In this document: one piece after another, positions 27,500-36,135 of the stretch
Layout of the letters: each line of letters begins with the position of its first letter
Numbering within the stretch: the stretch's first letter is position 1
NCBI GenBank assembly: GCA_017634255.1
Contig: JAGBNT010000011.1
Coordinates: 1-55,020, forward strand
DNA length: 55,020 nucleotides
Source of the DNA: Lachnospiraceae bacterium
GTDB lineage: Bacteria; Bacillota_A; Clostridia; Lachnospirales; Lachnospiraceae
Reading direction: 5' to 3'
Made by a program: the position numbers and the translations under genes
Notes under the pieces: generated by a model
Databases searched by the model: none
What the model was told of the DNA's origin: nothing
Seen by the model: only the letters and a program-made list of their open reading frames with translations

Positions 27500-28252
27500 A
27501 TGGCTGAGAGCATTTCTGATATAAAGCTTAGATTAAAGGACGCAGAGCAGGAGGACAGCCTTATGGGCTTCATCTCCTGTTATGGAAGCGACGGCAGAAG
27601 CGGGGTCAAAGCCCTTGTAAAGACTGCCGGGAAGAGGCTTGAAGCCCTTAAAGCCGAGAAAGAGCGTACCCATAAGATGTATGCTTATGAGAATGAATAT
27701 CAGGATCATAAATTTATCTGCGGCATAGACGAGGTCGGGCGCGGACCCTTTGCGGGACCGGTGGTTGCCGCGGCAGTCATCCTTCCTAAGGATCATGAAA
27801 TATATTACCTTAATGATTCAAAGCTGCTTTCAGAGACAAGGAGAAAGGAGCTCTCCGAGCTCATAAAGCGTGAGGCTGTATGCTATGCAATAGGGCAGGT
27901 AGAAGCGGAGCGCATAGATGAGATAAATATTTTGCAGGCGACCTATGAGGCTATGAGGGAAGCCATAAAGAAACTGGACAAAAAGCCCGATATATTATTA
28001 AACGATGCAGTTACGATACCGGGTGTGGATATCAGGCAGGTGCCTATAATAAAGGGAGATGCAAAGAGCGCGTCCATAGCCGCGGCAAGCATTATCGCCA
28101 AGGTTTTCAGGGATGAGCTCATGGTCAGGTATGCCGAACAATATCCGGAATATAACTTCGCTTCGAATAAGGGCTACGGCAGTCAGGAGCACAGGGATGC
28201 CATAGCCAGGTACGGAATGTGCCCGATTCACAGAAGGAGCTTTATTCATTGA
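27500..28252 (+). CDS. rnhB: Ribonuclease HII
   Basis: A 250-residue enzyme that cuts RNA in RNA-DNA hybrids and removes misincorporated ribonucleotides. The acidic motif is GIDEVGRGPFAGPVVAAAV (about 75-93), with the YGSQEHRDAI region at the end. About 70 residues of N-terminal extension precede the catalytic domain, as in Bacillus RnhB. It overlaps the next gene by 4 bases. Confidence 0.95.
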   Translation: MAESISDIKLRLKDAEQEDSLMGFISCYGSDGRSGVKALVKTAGKRLEALKAEKERTHKMYAYENEYQDHKFICGIDEVGRGPFAGPVVAAAVILPKDHEIYYLNDSKLLSETRRKELSELIKREAVCYAIGQVEAERIDEINILQATYEAMREAIKKLDKKPDILLNDAVTIPGVDIRQVPIIKGDAKSASIAAASIIAKVFRDELMVRYAEQYPEYNFASNKGYGSQEHRDAIARYGMCPIHRRSFIH

Positions 28253-29949
28253 ATCTGTCTATAAATCCAAATATCTACAATAATACAGGGAATGTCACGC
28301 AGGGAGAAGCCGTAGCGCGTAACGAAGGCACCCAGCAGAATATGGTGCTTGCGAGAAACGTCCTCAATGTGCGTACCGGGGACGTTTTTTCGGGACAGGT
28401 AGTGGGTATGACCGACGACGGCGTCATATCGCTTTTGATCGGCGGCAAGGACATGATATATGCAAGGCTTAGCCAAAATATGGACATAACCATGGGACAG
28501 ACCATGTCCTTTCAGGTCAGAAATTCCAGCGGAAAGCAGGTGTCCATAACCCCGCTGTATGAAAACCTCGATAAGAACTCGGCTGCTGGAAAGGCTCTGG
28601 ACGCTGCCGGGCTTCCTCATACAGCCGAGAATTACGAGATGGTAAATTCGATGATGGAAAACGGAATGTCCATCGATACCAAAGCCCTGCTGGATATGGC
28701 AAGGACGGTAGCCCAGATAAACAACGGCTCTCCGGCTTCAGTCGTACAGATGACAAAGCTCGGTATTCCCGTGAACGAGGAAAATGTAGAGCAGTTCGAA
28801 GCCTATAAGGACAATCAGTACAGGATAGCGGACAGCGTTGACACGGTCGCTTCCGATATTGCCGCTCTGGCGTCAAAGCCCGGAGAGGGGGAAGGATTAT
28901 TAGAAATCTTCGCGGGGAAGGTGCCCGACAATGTCCGCCAGGTCTTAAATGAAGAATTGGCGAAAGCCGCATCATTGAACGAGGCTGAGGCGCAGCCGCA
29001 GGAGGCAGATGCTTCAGGAACAGCAGGGGATCAGGAAATGCCGGCAGCGGAGCAGCCGGAGACTGCGGCGGGTAAGGCAGTGCCGGAACAGACCGAGCTT
29101 ACAAAGGAGGCGGTAACGGGCAGGGTCACCGATGACCTAAAGAGCCTGCTGGGTGAGGAGGGGCTAAAGAAGCTTGCCGCGGATATGGAGAAGGCAGGGA
29201 TCCCTAAATCTATTGCGGACAGCGTAGCGGAGGGGAAGCTTAGTACCTCCGATACGCTAAATATGATAAGGGCGGGTCTTGAGAATGACAGTCTTAAGGA
29301 AGGCATTTCGGAGCTTGCGAAACAGCCCGAATACGAGGCTTTGGTCAAGAATGAGCTGATGAACTCATTTTTGATGGAACCGAAGGATGTGGCGAATAAG
29401 GATAAGGTCAGGGATTATTATTCCAAGCTCGCGGAAAATACCGAGAAGCTGCTGCAGGCACTAAACGAGCGCAATTCACCTCAGAGCGCAAATATAGCGG
29501 ACAAGCTGCAGAATATAAAGAGCAATATAGACTTTATGAACGATCTCAATCAGGCGTTTGCCTATGTCCAGCTGCCTCTTAAGATGAACGAGAAAAATGC
29601 CCACGGGGATCTTTATGTCTATACAAATAAGAAGAATCTGGCAAAAAAGGATGGCAATGTCTCGGCTCTGCTGCACCTTAATATGGAGACCTTAGGGACC
29701 ATGGATATCCATGTTTCAATGAATCAGGATATGAATGTGAAGACCCATTTTATAATGCAGAGGGAAGAGATGCTGGATTTTATCGCGGGGCATTTAGACG
29801 AGCTCAATGCCGTGTTGAACAAGAGGGGCTATAAGATCACCTCCGATGTTTCGCTGAATAAGGAGGCCAAAAGTGTGCCGGAGATAATGTTTGACCGGGG
29901 CACGGATCAGAGGCTTGTGCAGAAGACGGCTTTTGATGTGAGAGCGTAA
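28249..29949 (+). CDS. FliK-like (YlqG-type) protein, hook-length-control C-terminal domain
   Basis: A 566-residue protein, if started from the TTG at 28249 which overlaps the rnhB stop (TTGA) and has AAGGAG 9 bases upstream; a GTG at 28219 would add 10 residues. The middle (about 240-290) is Ala/Glu/Gln-rich. The last 100 residues (LYVYTNKKNL, LHLNMETLGTMDIHVSMNQ, LDELNAVLNKRGYKI) match the pattern of the flagellar hook-length-control C-terminal domain. Bacillus has the same order rnhB-ylqG-ylqH. No other flagellar genes are in the window. Confidence 0.72.
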   Translation: MNLSINPNIYNNTGNVTQGEAVARNEGTQQNMVLARNVLNVRTGDVFSGQVVGMTDDGVISLLIGGKDMIYARLSQNMDITMGQTMSFQVRNSSGKQVSITPLYENLDKNSAAGKALDAAGLPHTAENYEMVNSMMENGMSIDTKALLDMARTVAQINNGSPASVVQMTKLGIPVNEENVEQFEAYKDNQYRIADSVDTVASDIAALASKPGEGEGLLEIFAGKVPDNVRQVLNEELAKAASLNEAEAQPQEADASGTAGDQEMPAAEQPETAAGKAVPEQTELTKEAVTGRVTDDLKSLLGEEGLKKLAADMEKAGIPKSIADSVAEGKLSTSDTLNMIRAGLENDSLKEGISELAKQPEYEALVKNELMNSFLMEPKDVANKDKVRDYYSKLAENTEKLLQALNERNSPQSANIADKLQNIKSNIDFMNDLNQAFAYVQLPLKMNEKNAHGDLYVYTNKKNLAKKDGNVSALLHLNMETLGTMDIHVSMNQDMNVKTHFIMQREEMLDFIAGHLDELNAVLNKRGYKITSDVSLNKEAKSVPEIMFDRGTDQRLVQKTAFDVRA

Positions 29950-29962
29950 GTTTTTTAATGTC

Positions 29963-30096
29963 ACGTGAATGTCATCAAAGCTTTTTCAGGGACGCTTGCG
30001 CTCGACGACTTACGCAGCGGACACTAGCTCGCAAAATACGCTCGCAAGTGCCGGCGTAAGCTCGAACGCCCCGAAAAAGCTTTATGACATTCACGT
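29963..30096. repeat. Long inverted repeat between ylqG-like and ylqH-like genes
   Basis: ACGTGAATGTCAT (29963-29975) and its complement ending at 30096 form 13 bp, continued after one bulge by AAAGCTTTTTC/GAAAAAGCTTT (11 bp). Inside, CTTACGC pairs with GCGTAAG and CACT with AGTG, so most of the 134 bases can form one long hairpin. It interrupts an otherwise tight operon. Confidence 0.85.
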
Positions 30097-30117
30097 TACT
30101 TTCACAGGACAAACATT

Positions 30118-30414
30118 ATGGAGAATGAGAAGAAGAATAAACCAAAGACAGCGGTAGCCATACAATATGAACCCGGCGAAATTGCTCCTGTAGTCGTTGC
30201 AAGCGGCAAGGGAAAGGTCGCGGAGAGGATAATAGAGGCCGCAAAGGAATCGGACGTTCCTGTACATGAGGATTCCAAGCTCGCGGACACCTTATCGAAT
30301 CTGGAGATAGGGGAAATGATACCTCCGGAGCTCTATGAGGTCGTAGCAGAGATACTTGTATTTGTTGACAGGATGGAAAAGCTTCGCACCAAGATGGATA
30401 TGTCTAAACGCTGA
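30118..30414 (+). CDS. FlhB cytoplasmic-domain homologue (FlhX/YlqH-like)
   Basis: A 98-residue protein equal to the soluble C-terminal domain of FlhB/EscU exporters, without the membrane part: AVAIQYEPGEIAPVVVASGKG, then AKESDVPVHEDSKLADTL and PPELYEVVAEIL. In FlhB the equivalent region carries the self-cleaving NPTH site; here the corresponding stretch lacks NPTH. With the FliK-like gene upstream it forms an orphan substrate-switch-like pair of unknown function. Confidence 0.85.
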   Translation: MENEKKNKPKTAVAIQYEPGEIAPVVVASGKGKVAERIIEAAKESDVPVHEDSKLADTLSNLEIGEMIPPELYEVVAEILVFVDRMEKLRTKMDMSKR

Positions 30415-30496
30415 AAGGGAGAACGAAGCTTGCTTTTGATACGTAAATAGCGTAAGATAAGCTATTATACCGTTAAATATCCGGAGGGTAGGAAAC

Positions 30497-30886
30497 TTGA
30501 AAAAGGTATTGGTGGTAGACGATATGCAGACCGTACTGGACCAGGCAAAGGAGCTTTTAAAGGGTATATTTGAGGTAAATACCGCTCTGAGTACTTCGGA
30601 GGCGCTAAAGCTCATGGAGGAGGACATACCGGATATCATACTGTGTGATATCAACATGCCTGATACCGACGGCTTCGCACTTTTAGATTCCATAAGAAAA
30701 ACGGATGGTCTAAAGGATATACCGGTGATCTTCATGGTGATAGAAACCTCGATCCTTACCAAGGCCAAGGCTTATGAGATGGGGGTCGTGGACATCCTTA
30801 CCAAGCCCTTCGTACCCAAGGAGCTCATCAGAAAGCTCGAAGCTAACTGTAAACTCAAAGAAATAGGCTGGAAACCGGAGTATTAA
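30497..30886 (+). CDS. CheY-like response regulator (receiver domain only)
   Basis: A 129-residue stand-alone receiver domain with TTG start after CCGGAGGG. The acidic pair is VVDD, the phosphoacceptor Asp is in CDINMPDTDG (about residue 53), and the conserved Lys is in TKPF. There is no output domain. The next gene, zero bases away, encodes an Hpt protein, so the pair looks like a phosphorelay module. No histidine kinase is nearby. Confidence 0.9.
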   Translation: MKKVLVVDDMQTVLDQAKELLKGIFEVNTALSTSEALKLMEEDIPDIILCDINMPDTDGFALLDSIRKTDGLKDIPVIFMVIETSILTKAKAYEMGVVDILTKPFVPKELIRKLEANCKLKEIGWKPEY

Positions 30887-31489
30887 ATGAGAAATATAAG
30901 AGATATAAGCGTCAGAGGCATAGAGATCGGGGAAGCTATAAGGCTTGTGGATGATGAAGAGGTCTTATGGGCAATGATCCAGACATACTGCGAGGACGGG
31001 GATAATAAGCTTAAGGCTATTGAGGAGGCTTTGGAGAATAGGGATCTCGAGAGCTATGCGGTGCATGTGCATGCCCTAAAGAGCAGCTCGAGGGCGATAG
31101 GCGCAATAAGGCTCTCGGAGAGGTTTAAAGAGCTTGAGCTTGCGGGCAAAAGGGGAGACGCCATTTACGTCAGGGGCGGAAATGAGGCTACTATAAAGGA
31201 GTATAAGAGAATACTCGGAGACCTGAAGCAATATCTGCCCGAGAACGATCAGGTCGATGGCGGCAAGGCCCTATCAGGGGAGGATCTAAAGCCCCTGGCG
31301 CAGAGCTTAAAGAGCCGGGATACGGCGGAGTGCCTTAAATGCCTCGATTCCTTAAAAGACAGGGAGTGCTCCTCGTTTATATCTGGGAGCCTTGAGGATA
31401 TAAGGGCTGCCATTGAAATAAAGGATTATGAGGATGCCGAGGCACTTTTAGAGGATGTGCTGCTTACCCTGGAGGTATCCGGCCTGTAG
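30887..31489 (+). CDS. Hpt (histidine phosphotransfer) domain protein
   Basis: A 200-residue mostly helical protein. The Hpt motif HVHALKSSSRAIGA (about 62-75) carries the phosphorylatable His and the conserved Lys. The C-terminal half (from about 125) is a second helical region without an Hpt motif. It should exchange phosphate with the preceding receiver protein. The gene is followed 2 bases later by a pseudouridine synthase gene. Confidence 0.85.
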   Translation: MRNIRDISVRGIEIGEAIRLVDDEEVLWAMIQTYCEDGDNKLKAIEEALENRDLESYAVHVHALKSSSRAIGAIRLSERFKELELAGKRGDAIYVRGGNEATIKEYKRILGDLKQYLPENDQVDGGKALSGEDLKPLAQSLKSRDTAECLKCLDSLKDRECSSFISGSLEDIRAAIEIKDYEDAEALLEDVLLTLEVSGL

Positions 31490-31491
31490 TA

Positions 31492-32205
31492 ATGGATGAA
31501 GTCAGATTAAACAAATATCTGTCCGATGCCGGTGTCTGTTCGAGAAGAGAGGCGGACAGGCTTATCGAAGCCGGCAGGGTTACGATAGACGGACATAAAG
31601 CGGTACTTGGATGCAAGGTTACGGGGCGAGAGTTGATCACGGTTGATTCCCGTCCTGTTGATGTTAATAACCATAAAGTCCTGCTTGCATATTACAAGGA
31701 AAGGGGCGTAGTCTGTTCCACCGTGGATCAGGCAGGGGAACACAATAATATTGTAGACAGGATCGGCTATCCTTTGAGGATATATCCCATAGGAAGGCTG
31801 GATAAGGATAGTGAAGGGCTTATCTTGCTGACTAATGACGGCTCTTTCGTCAATTCCCTGTTAAAGGGGGAGGGAGGTCACGAGAAGGAGTACGAGGTGG
31901 AAGTGGACGCTCCGGTCACAGATGAGGTCATAGGCAAAATGGAGAGAGGCGGTCTTGAGCTCATTGAGGGCAGACGGAGCCGCCCCTGCAGCATAAAAAG
32001 GACGGGAAGCCGGAGCTTTAATATCGTGCTTACGGAGGGGATGAACAGGCAGATAAGGCGTATGTGCGCCTCCTTCGGGCTTAACGTGCTTAGGCTCAAA
32101 CGAATAAGGATAATGGATATAACCCTGGAGGGGCTGAAACCGGGACAGTACAGGGAACTGGATATAGACAGGTTATGGATAGTAAAAAAAGGATTGAAGA
32201 ACTGA
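31492..32205 (+). CDS. rRNA pseudouridine synthase, RsuA/RluB/RluF family
   Basis: A 237-residue enzyme with an N-terminal S4 RNA-binding domain (RLNKYLSDAGVCSRREADRLI) and the catalytic aspartate in GRLDKDSEGLILLTNDG. EGMNRQIRRMC is the C-terminal family motif. It isomerises a specific uridine in rRNA; which site cannot be told (the RluF or RluB type is most similar by layout). It overlaps the ligase gene by 31 bases. Confidence 0.9.
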   Translation: MDEVRLNKYLSDAGVCSRREADRLIEAGRVTIDGHKAVLGCKVTGRELITVDSRPVDVNNHKVLLAYYKERGVVCSTVDQAGEHNNIVDRIGYPLRIYPIGRLDKDSEGLILLTNDGSFVNSLLKGEGGHEKEYEVEVDAPVTDEVIGKMERGGLELIEGRRSRPCSIKRTGSRSFNIVLTEGMNRQIRRMCASFGLNVLRLKRIRIMDITLEGLKPGQYRELDIDRLWIVKKGLKN

Positions 32206-34154
32206 CGGAGCTTTTAAACAGAGCTTCGGAAAAATATTATAACGGCTCGGAAGAGATAATGAGCAATTTCGAGTGGGATGCCGCCTTCGACGAGCTAAAG
32301 AGGCTTGAGGAGGAGACCGGGTATGTCCTGCCCGAAAGCCCTACGGGAAACACAGGGTACGAGCCGGAGGGCAGGGATAAGATCACTCACGAGTACCGCG
32401 CCCTCTCACTTGCCAAGACCATGTCTGTTGAGGATCTAAAAAAATGGGCGGGAGACAGGGAGATATGGCTTAGCTGGAAGCTGGACGGGCTGACCCTTGT
32501 TGCCACCTATGATAACGGGACCCTTACACATCTTGCCACAAGGGGCAACGGTATCGAGGGCAACAATATCACATATCTCTCCGGCGCCATTGAAGGAGTT
32601 GTAAGAGAGATACCCTATAAGGGGCATTTTGTGGTGCGAGGAGAGGCTACCATCTCATATACGGATTTCAATCTAATAAACGATACGACAGAGGACGAGG
32701 AAAAATACGCAAATCCGAGGAATCTGGCTGCAGGCACACTCAATCTGGACGACCCGGAAAAGGTGGCATTAAGGCATGTTCGCTTTAATGCGTTTACGCT
32801 GGTGCATACGGATGAGCATATATCCTCCTGGGGAGAGCGGATGTCACTTCTTGAAAGCTACGGCTTTACCGTGGTCGAAAGGGAGAAGACGGATGCTAAG
32901 GGGCTGGATGAGGTCATTTCCCGCTGGACAAAGAGGGTGGAAGACGGGAGTATGGACATCCCTGTGGATGGTCTGGTCTTATGCTATGAGGACAACGACT
33001 ATGCCATGAGCGGCTCCGTCACCGGTCATCACCAGCTGACGGCGGGCTATGCCTTTAAATGGCAGGATACGAGTGCGGATACGCGACTTAAGTATATAGA
33101 GTGGTCCTGCGCAGTATCTACGATAACCCCGGTGGCAGTATTCGATAGCGTGGAGCTGGAGGGTACGAAGGTTTCCAGGGCGAGCCTGTGTAACCTTTCC
33201 GAGCTAAAACGCCTTGGAATGGGTGGGGAAGGCAGCATTGTAACCTGTATTAAGAGCAATAAGATAATCCCGAAGATAATAGCCGTAAAGGAAAAAAAGG
33301 GGCTCTATGATATTCCCGAAAACTGTCCGGTGTGCCTTGCTCCTACGAGCATAAGGCTTTCGGAGAGAAGCGGGGTGGAGACGCTCCACTGTACAAATCC
33401 TGACTGCCCCGCAAAGCATCTTAAGATGTTCACCCGTTTTGTCAGCAAGAGCGGCATGAATATAGACGGGCTTTCCATAAGGACAATGCTGGACTTTATG
33501 AATATGGGATATATAAAGATGTTTGCGGATATTTATTCGCTTCCTCTGTATTTTGACGAGATACGCACTATGGATGGCTACGGGGAGAAGTCCTGCGAGA
33601 ACATGGGAAGGGCAATAGAACGCTCCCGAAGCGTTCCGGCTGTAAATCTCATATACGCCCTGTGTATTCCGATGATCGGGCTGGATGCCGCAAAAAACAT
33701 AATTACGGCTGTGGGCTTTGAGGAATTTCTAGAACGGATGAGGAACGGAACGGGGTTTGAGGATATCGAGGGTATCGGTCCCGAAAAATCCGCCTCCGTA
33801 CTTAAGTGGTATGCGGATGAGCGAAACGTGGCTCAGCTTGCCAAGCTGCTGCCGATGATAAACGTAACCGGCGGAGAAGCGGTTCATAAGGCGGATATAG
33901 AGCTGCCCCTTAAGGGCAAGACCTTTGTGATAACCGGTGCGGTCCACACCTTTAAAAACAGGGACGGCTTTAAAGCCTATGTGGAAGAGCTGGGCGGGAG
34001 TGTAACCGGTTCGGTTTCCAAAAAGACGGATTATCTCGTAAATAACGACACGACCTCGACATCTGCTAAAAATCTTAAGGCAAACGAGCTTAAGATACCG
34101 ATAATTTCCGAGGATGAATTTATTGAAAGATTCGGAAAGCCGGATAACATATAA
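32175..34154 (+). CDS. ligA: NAD-dependent DNA ligase, divergent LigA
   Basis: A 659-residue ligase with the full domain order: short Ia region (YYNGSEEIMSNFEWDAAFDEL), adenylation domain with SWKLDGLTL (motif I KxDG; Lys about 98), OB fold, four-Cys zinc finger (CPVC...CTNPDC), helix-hairpin-helix repeats and a C-terminal BRCT (LPLKGKTFVITGA). Several normally strict blocks are altered: the usual LHN is LCN, and the first Ia residues are shortened. It may be a second, specialised ligase next to a canonical LigA elsewhere, or simply a diverged sole copy. It overlaps the pseudouridine synthase gene. Confidence 0.85.
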   Translation: MDSKKRIEELTELLNRASEKYYNGSEEIMSNFEWDAAFDELKRLEEETGYVLPESPTGNTGYEPEGRDKITHEYRALSLAKTMSVEDLKKWAGDREIWLSWKLDGLTLVATYDNGTLTHLATRGNGIEGNNITYLSGAIEGVVREIPYKGHFVVRGEATISYTDFNLINDTTEDEEKYANPRNLAAGTLNLDDPEKVALRHVRFNAFTLVHTDEHISSWGERMSLLESYGFTVVEREKTDAKGLDEVISRWTKRVEDGSMDIPVDGLVLCYEDNDYAMSGSVTGHHQLTAGYAFKWQDTSADTRLKYIEWSCAVSTITPVAVFDSVELEGTKVSRASLCNLSELKRLGMGGEGSIVTCIKSNKIIPKIIAVKEKKGLYDIPENCPVCLAPTSIRLSERSGVETLHCTNPDCPAKHLKMFTRFVSKSGMNIDGLSIRTMLDFMNMGYIKMFADIYSLPLYFDEIRTMDGYGEKSCENMGRAIERSRSVPAVNLIYALCIPMIGLDAAKNIITAVGFEEFLERMRNGTGFEDIEGIGPEKSASVLKWYADERNVAQLAKLLPMINVTGGEAVHKADIELPLKGKTFVITGAVHTFKNRDGFKAYVEELGGSVTGSVSKKTDYLVNNDTTSTSAKNLKANELKIPIISEDEFIERFGKPDNI

Positions 34155-34172
34155 GGATCAGGAGAAATAATT

Positions 34173-35111
34173 ATGCCAATCAAAGTTCAGAGCGACCTCC
34201 CGGCAAAGGAGACGCTGGAGAGAGAAAATATATTTGTAATGGACGAGCTCAGGTCCATGCATCAGGATATCCGTCCCTTGAAGATATGCATCTTAAACCT
34301 GATGCCCTTAAAGCAGGATACGGAGCTGCAGCTTTTGAGGGCGCTTTCCAATACACCGCTGCAGATAGACATTACATTTTTGATGGTCAGGAGCCATGAA
34401 TCCAAAAATGTGTCAGCTAACCACCTGAACCAGTTTTACAAGGTCTGGGATGAGATAAAGGACCGTCGTTTCGACGGAATGATAATCACGGGTGCGCCGG
34501 TAGAGCTTATGGAATTTGAGGAGGTAGACTACTGGGAGGAGCTTTGCGGCATTTTCCAATGGACCAAAGACCATGTTACCAGTGTGCTCCATATCTGCTG
34601 GGGAGCGCAGGCAGGACTCTATTATCACTACGGGATAAAAAAGGTAAGGCTTCCGAGGAAGCTTTCGGGTATATATGAAAATCATGTTATGAACAGGAAG
34701 ATACCTCTCGTAAGAGGGTTCGACGACGTGTTCCTCGCTCCGCACAGCAGGTATACAGGAGTGGATCCGCAGGATATCTACGGGAATAAGGAGCTTATGG
34801 TGCTGGCTGAGTCCAATGAGGCGGGAATTTATATCTGTACGGCAAATTCGGGTTCGATGGTATTTGTAATGGGGCACCCGGAATATGACAGGATGACGCT
34901 GGATAAGGAATACAGGAGAGACCTGGATAAGGGTATAGATCCCGATATCCCGAAAAATTATTATCCAAAGGATGATCCGTCTCAAAGACCCTCGCTTTCC
35001 TGGCGGTCCCACTGCAACATCCTTTATACGAACTGGCTTAATTACTACGTTTATCAGGCCACGCCCTATGATATAGACAATCCGGAAAATCGTCCGCTGT
35101 TTCTTTATTGA
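34173..35111 (+). CDS. metA: Homoserine O-acetyltransferase, MetA family
   Basis: A 312-residue enzyme of the MetA family. The catalytic cysteine is Cys142 in HICWGAQAG. Glu111 in TGAPVELMEF is the residue reported to select acetyl-CoA instead of succinyl-CoA (Gly111 in the succinyl type), so the product should be O-acetylhomoserine, the substrate of MetY at 1640. The gene starts 18 bases after ligA with a GGATCAGGAG site. No riboswitch is visible. Confidence 0.92.
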   Translation: MPIKVQSDLPAKETLERENIFVMDELRSMHQDIRPLKICILNLMPLKQDTELQLLRALSNTPLQIDITFLMVRSHESKNVSANHLNQFYKVWDEIKDRRFDGMIITGAPVELMEFEEVDYWEELCGIFQWTKDHVTSVLHICWGAQAGLYYHYGIKKVRLPRKLSGIYENHVMNRKIPLVRGFDDVFLAPHSRYTGVDPQDIYGNKELMVLAESNEAGIYICTANSGSMVFVMGHPEYDRMTLDKEYRRDLDKGIDPDIPKNYYPKDDPSQRPSLSWRSHCNILYTNWLNYYVYQATPYDIDNPENRPLFLY

Positions 35112-35239
35112 CAATTGTTGTCATTAAGCTCAATGTTTCGGCTGATAATAGAGGCATAGGGGTTTAAGCTGCGTTCTCAGCCTTAAAGGCTGTGAACTTT
35201 AACAGGCTGAAAAATTAAAACGGAGCGGCGGCGAAATTA

Positions 35240-35268
35240 TTGTATTAAAATATTACATATGTTAATAT
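35240..35268 (+). promoter_or_regulatory. Possible promoter of the aquaporin gene
   Basis: TTGTAT (35240-35245) and TAATAT (35263-35268), 17-base spacer, in an AT-rich stretch that also holds an ATATTA/TAATAT dyad. The region 35112-35239 upstream holds a small CAGCC/GGCTG hairpin but no ORF. Confidence 0.45.
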
Positions 35269-35310
35269 ATTTTTAATGAATTTGTAAAAACTTACGGAGG
35301 GTATTTAAAA

Positions 35311-36135
35311 ATGAAAAAGTATATTGCGGAGTTCATAGGAACCCTTGTGCTTACGCTTTTTGGCTGCGGAGCTGCCGCAATGACGGGGGGAGTTGAAGGA
35401 GTACTGGGTACCTTGGGTATAGCCTTCACATTCGGACTTGCACTTGTTGCAATGTCCTATACCATAGGCGATGTGTCGGGCTGTCACATAAATCCCGCGG
35501 TTTCTCTTGCGATGTTCATAGACGGGAGGATGTCCCTTGGAGATTTTATCTTTTATTTCATAGCCCAGTTCCTTGGAGGCTTTGCCGGAGCAGGGATATT
35601 GTATATCATCCTTATATGCAGCGAGCTTGAAGCGGACTCCTTAGGGGCAAACGGCTTCGGAGACCTTTCCTACTCAGGGCTCAATCTCGGAGGAGCCATA
35701 GCGGTTGAGTTTATATTGACACTGGTTTTCGTACTCATCGTACTGTCTGTCACTGCCAGATATGAATACATAAGGCAGTCAGGGCTTATAATCGGTCTGG
35801 CGCTGGTATTGGTGCATATCTTCGGCATACCCCTTACCGGTACGGGCATCAACCCCGCCCGTTCTTTAGGACCTGCCGTGTTTACCGGAGCTGAGGCGCT
35901 CATTCAGGTCTGGGTATTTATAGTCGCTCCTTTTCTGGGAGCGGTTGCAGCGGCTTTCCTCTACCGAGGGCTAATAAGGGACAGAGGCGAGGAAGAGGCT
36001 TACTTCGAAGACGGTGAGGATGAGGATATGGAGGATGAAGCTGTCGAGGCAGGAGAAGAGGAGCTAGAGGAGGAAGAGGAGGAGCTTGTAGAAGAAGAGC
36101 TCGATGAACTCGGGGATGAAGAAGGCGAGGATTGA
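35311..36135 (+). CDS. Aquaporin (MIP family) with an acidic tail
   Basis: A 274-residue channel. Six membrane segments and two re-entrant NPA loops are visible: HINPAVSLAM and TGINPARSLGP. The short, AqpZ-like loops suggest a water channel rather than a glycerol facilitator, but this is inference. After the last segment (about residue 222) comes a tail of about 50 residues made largely of Glu and Asp, which is unusual. A TTACGGAGGG site precedes the ATG. The end overlaps the next gene by 20-32 bases. Confidence 0.9.
   Translation: MKKYIAEFIGTLVLTLFGCGAAAMTGGVEGVLGTLGIAFTFGLALVAMSYTIGDVSGCHINPAVSLAMFIDGRMSLGDFIFYFIAQFLGGFAGAGILYIILICSELEADSLGANGFGDLSYSGLNLGGAIAVEFILTLVFVLIVLSVTARYEYIRQSGLIIGLALVLVHIFGIPLTGTGINPARSLGPAVFTGAEALIQVWVFIVAPFLGAVAAAFLYRGLIRDRGEEEAYFEDGEDEDMEDEAVEAGEEELEEEEEELVEEELDELGDEEGED

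Noticed and set aside
29969..30157. 62-codon ORF between the FliK-like and FlhX-like genes
   Set aside because: It lies within the inverted repeat, has no ribosome site and overlaps ylqH-like coding sequence.
34413..35114. 233-codon minus-strand ORF
   Set aside because: Antisense shadow of metA.
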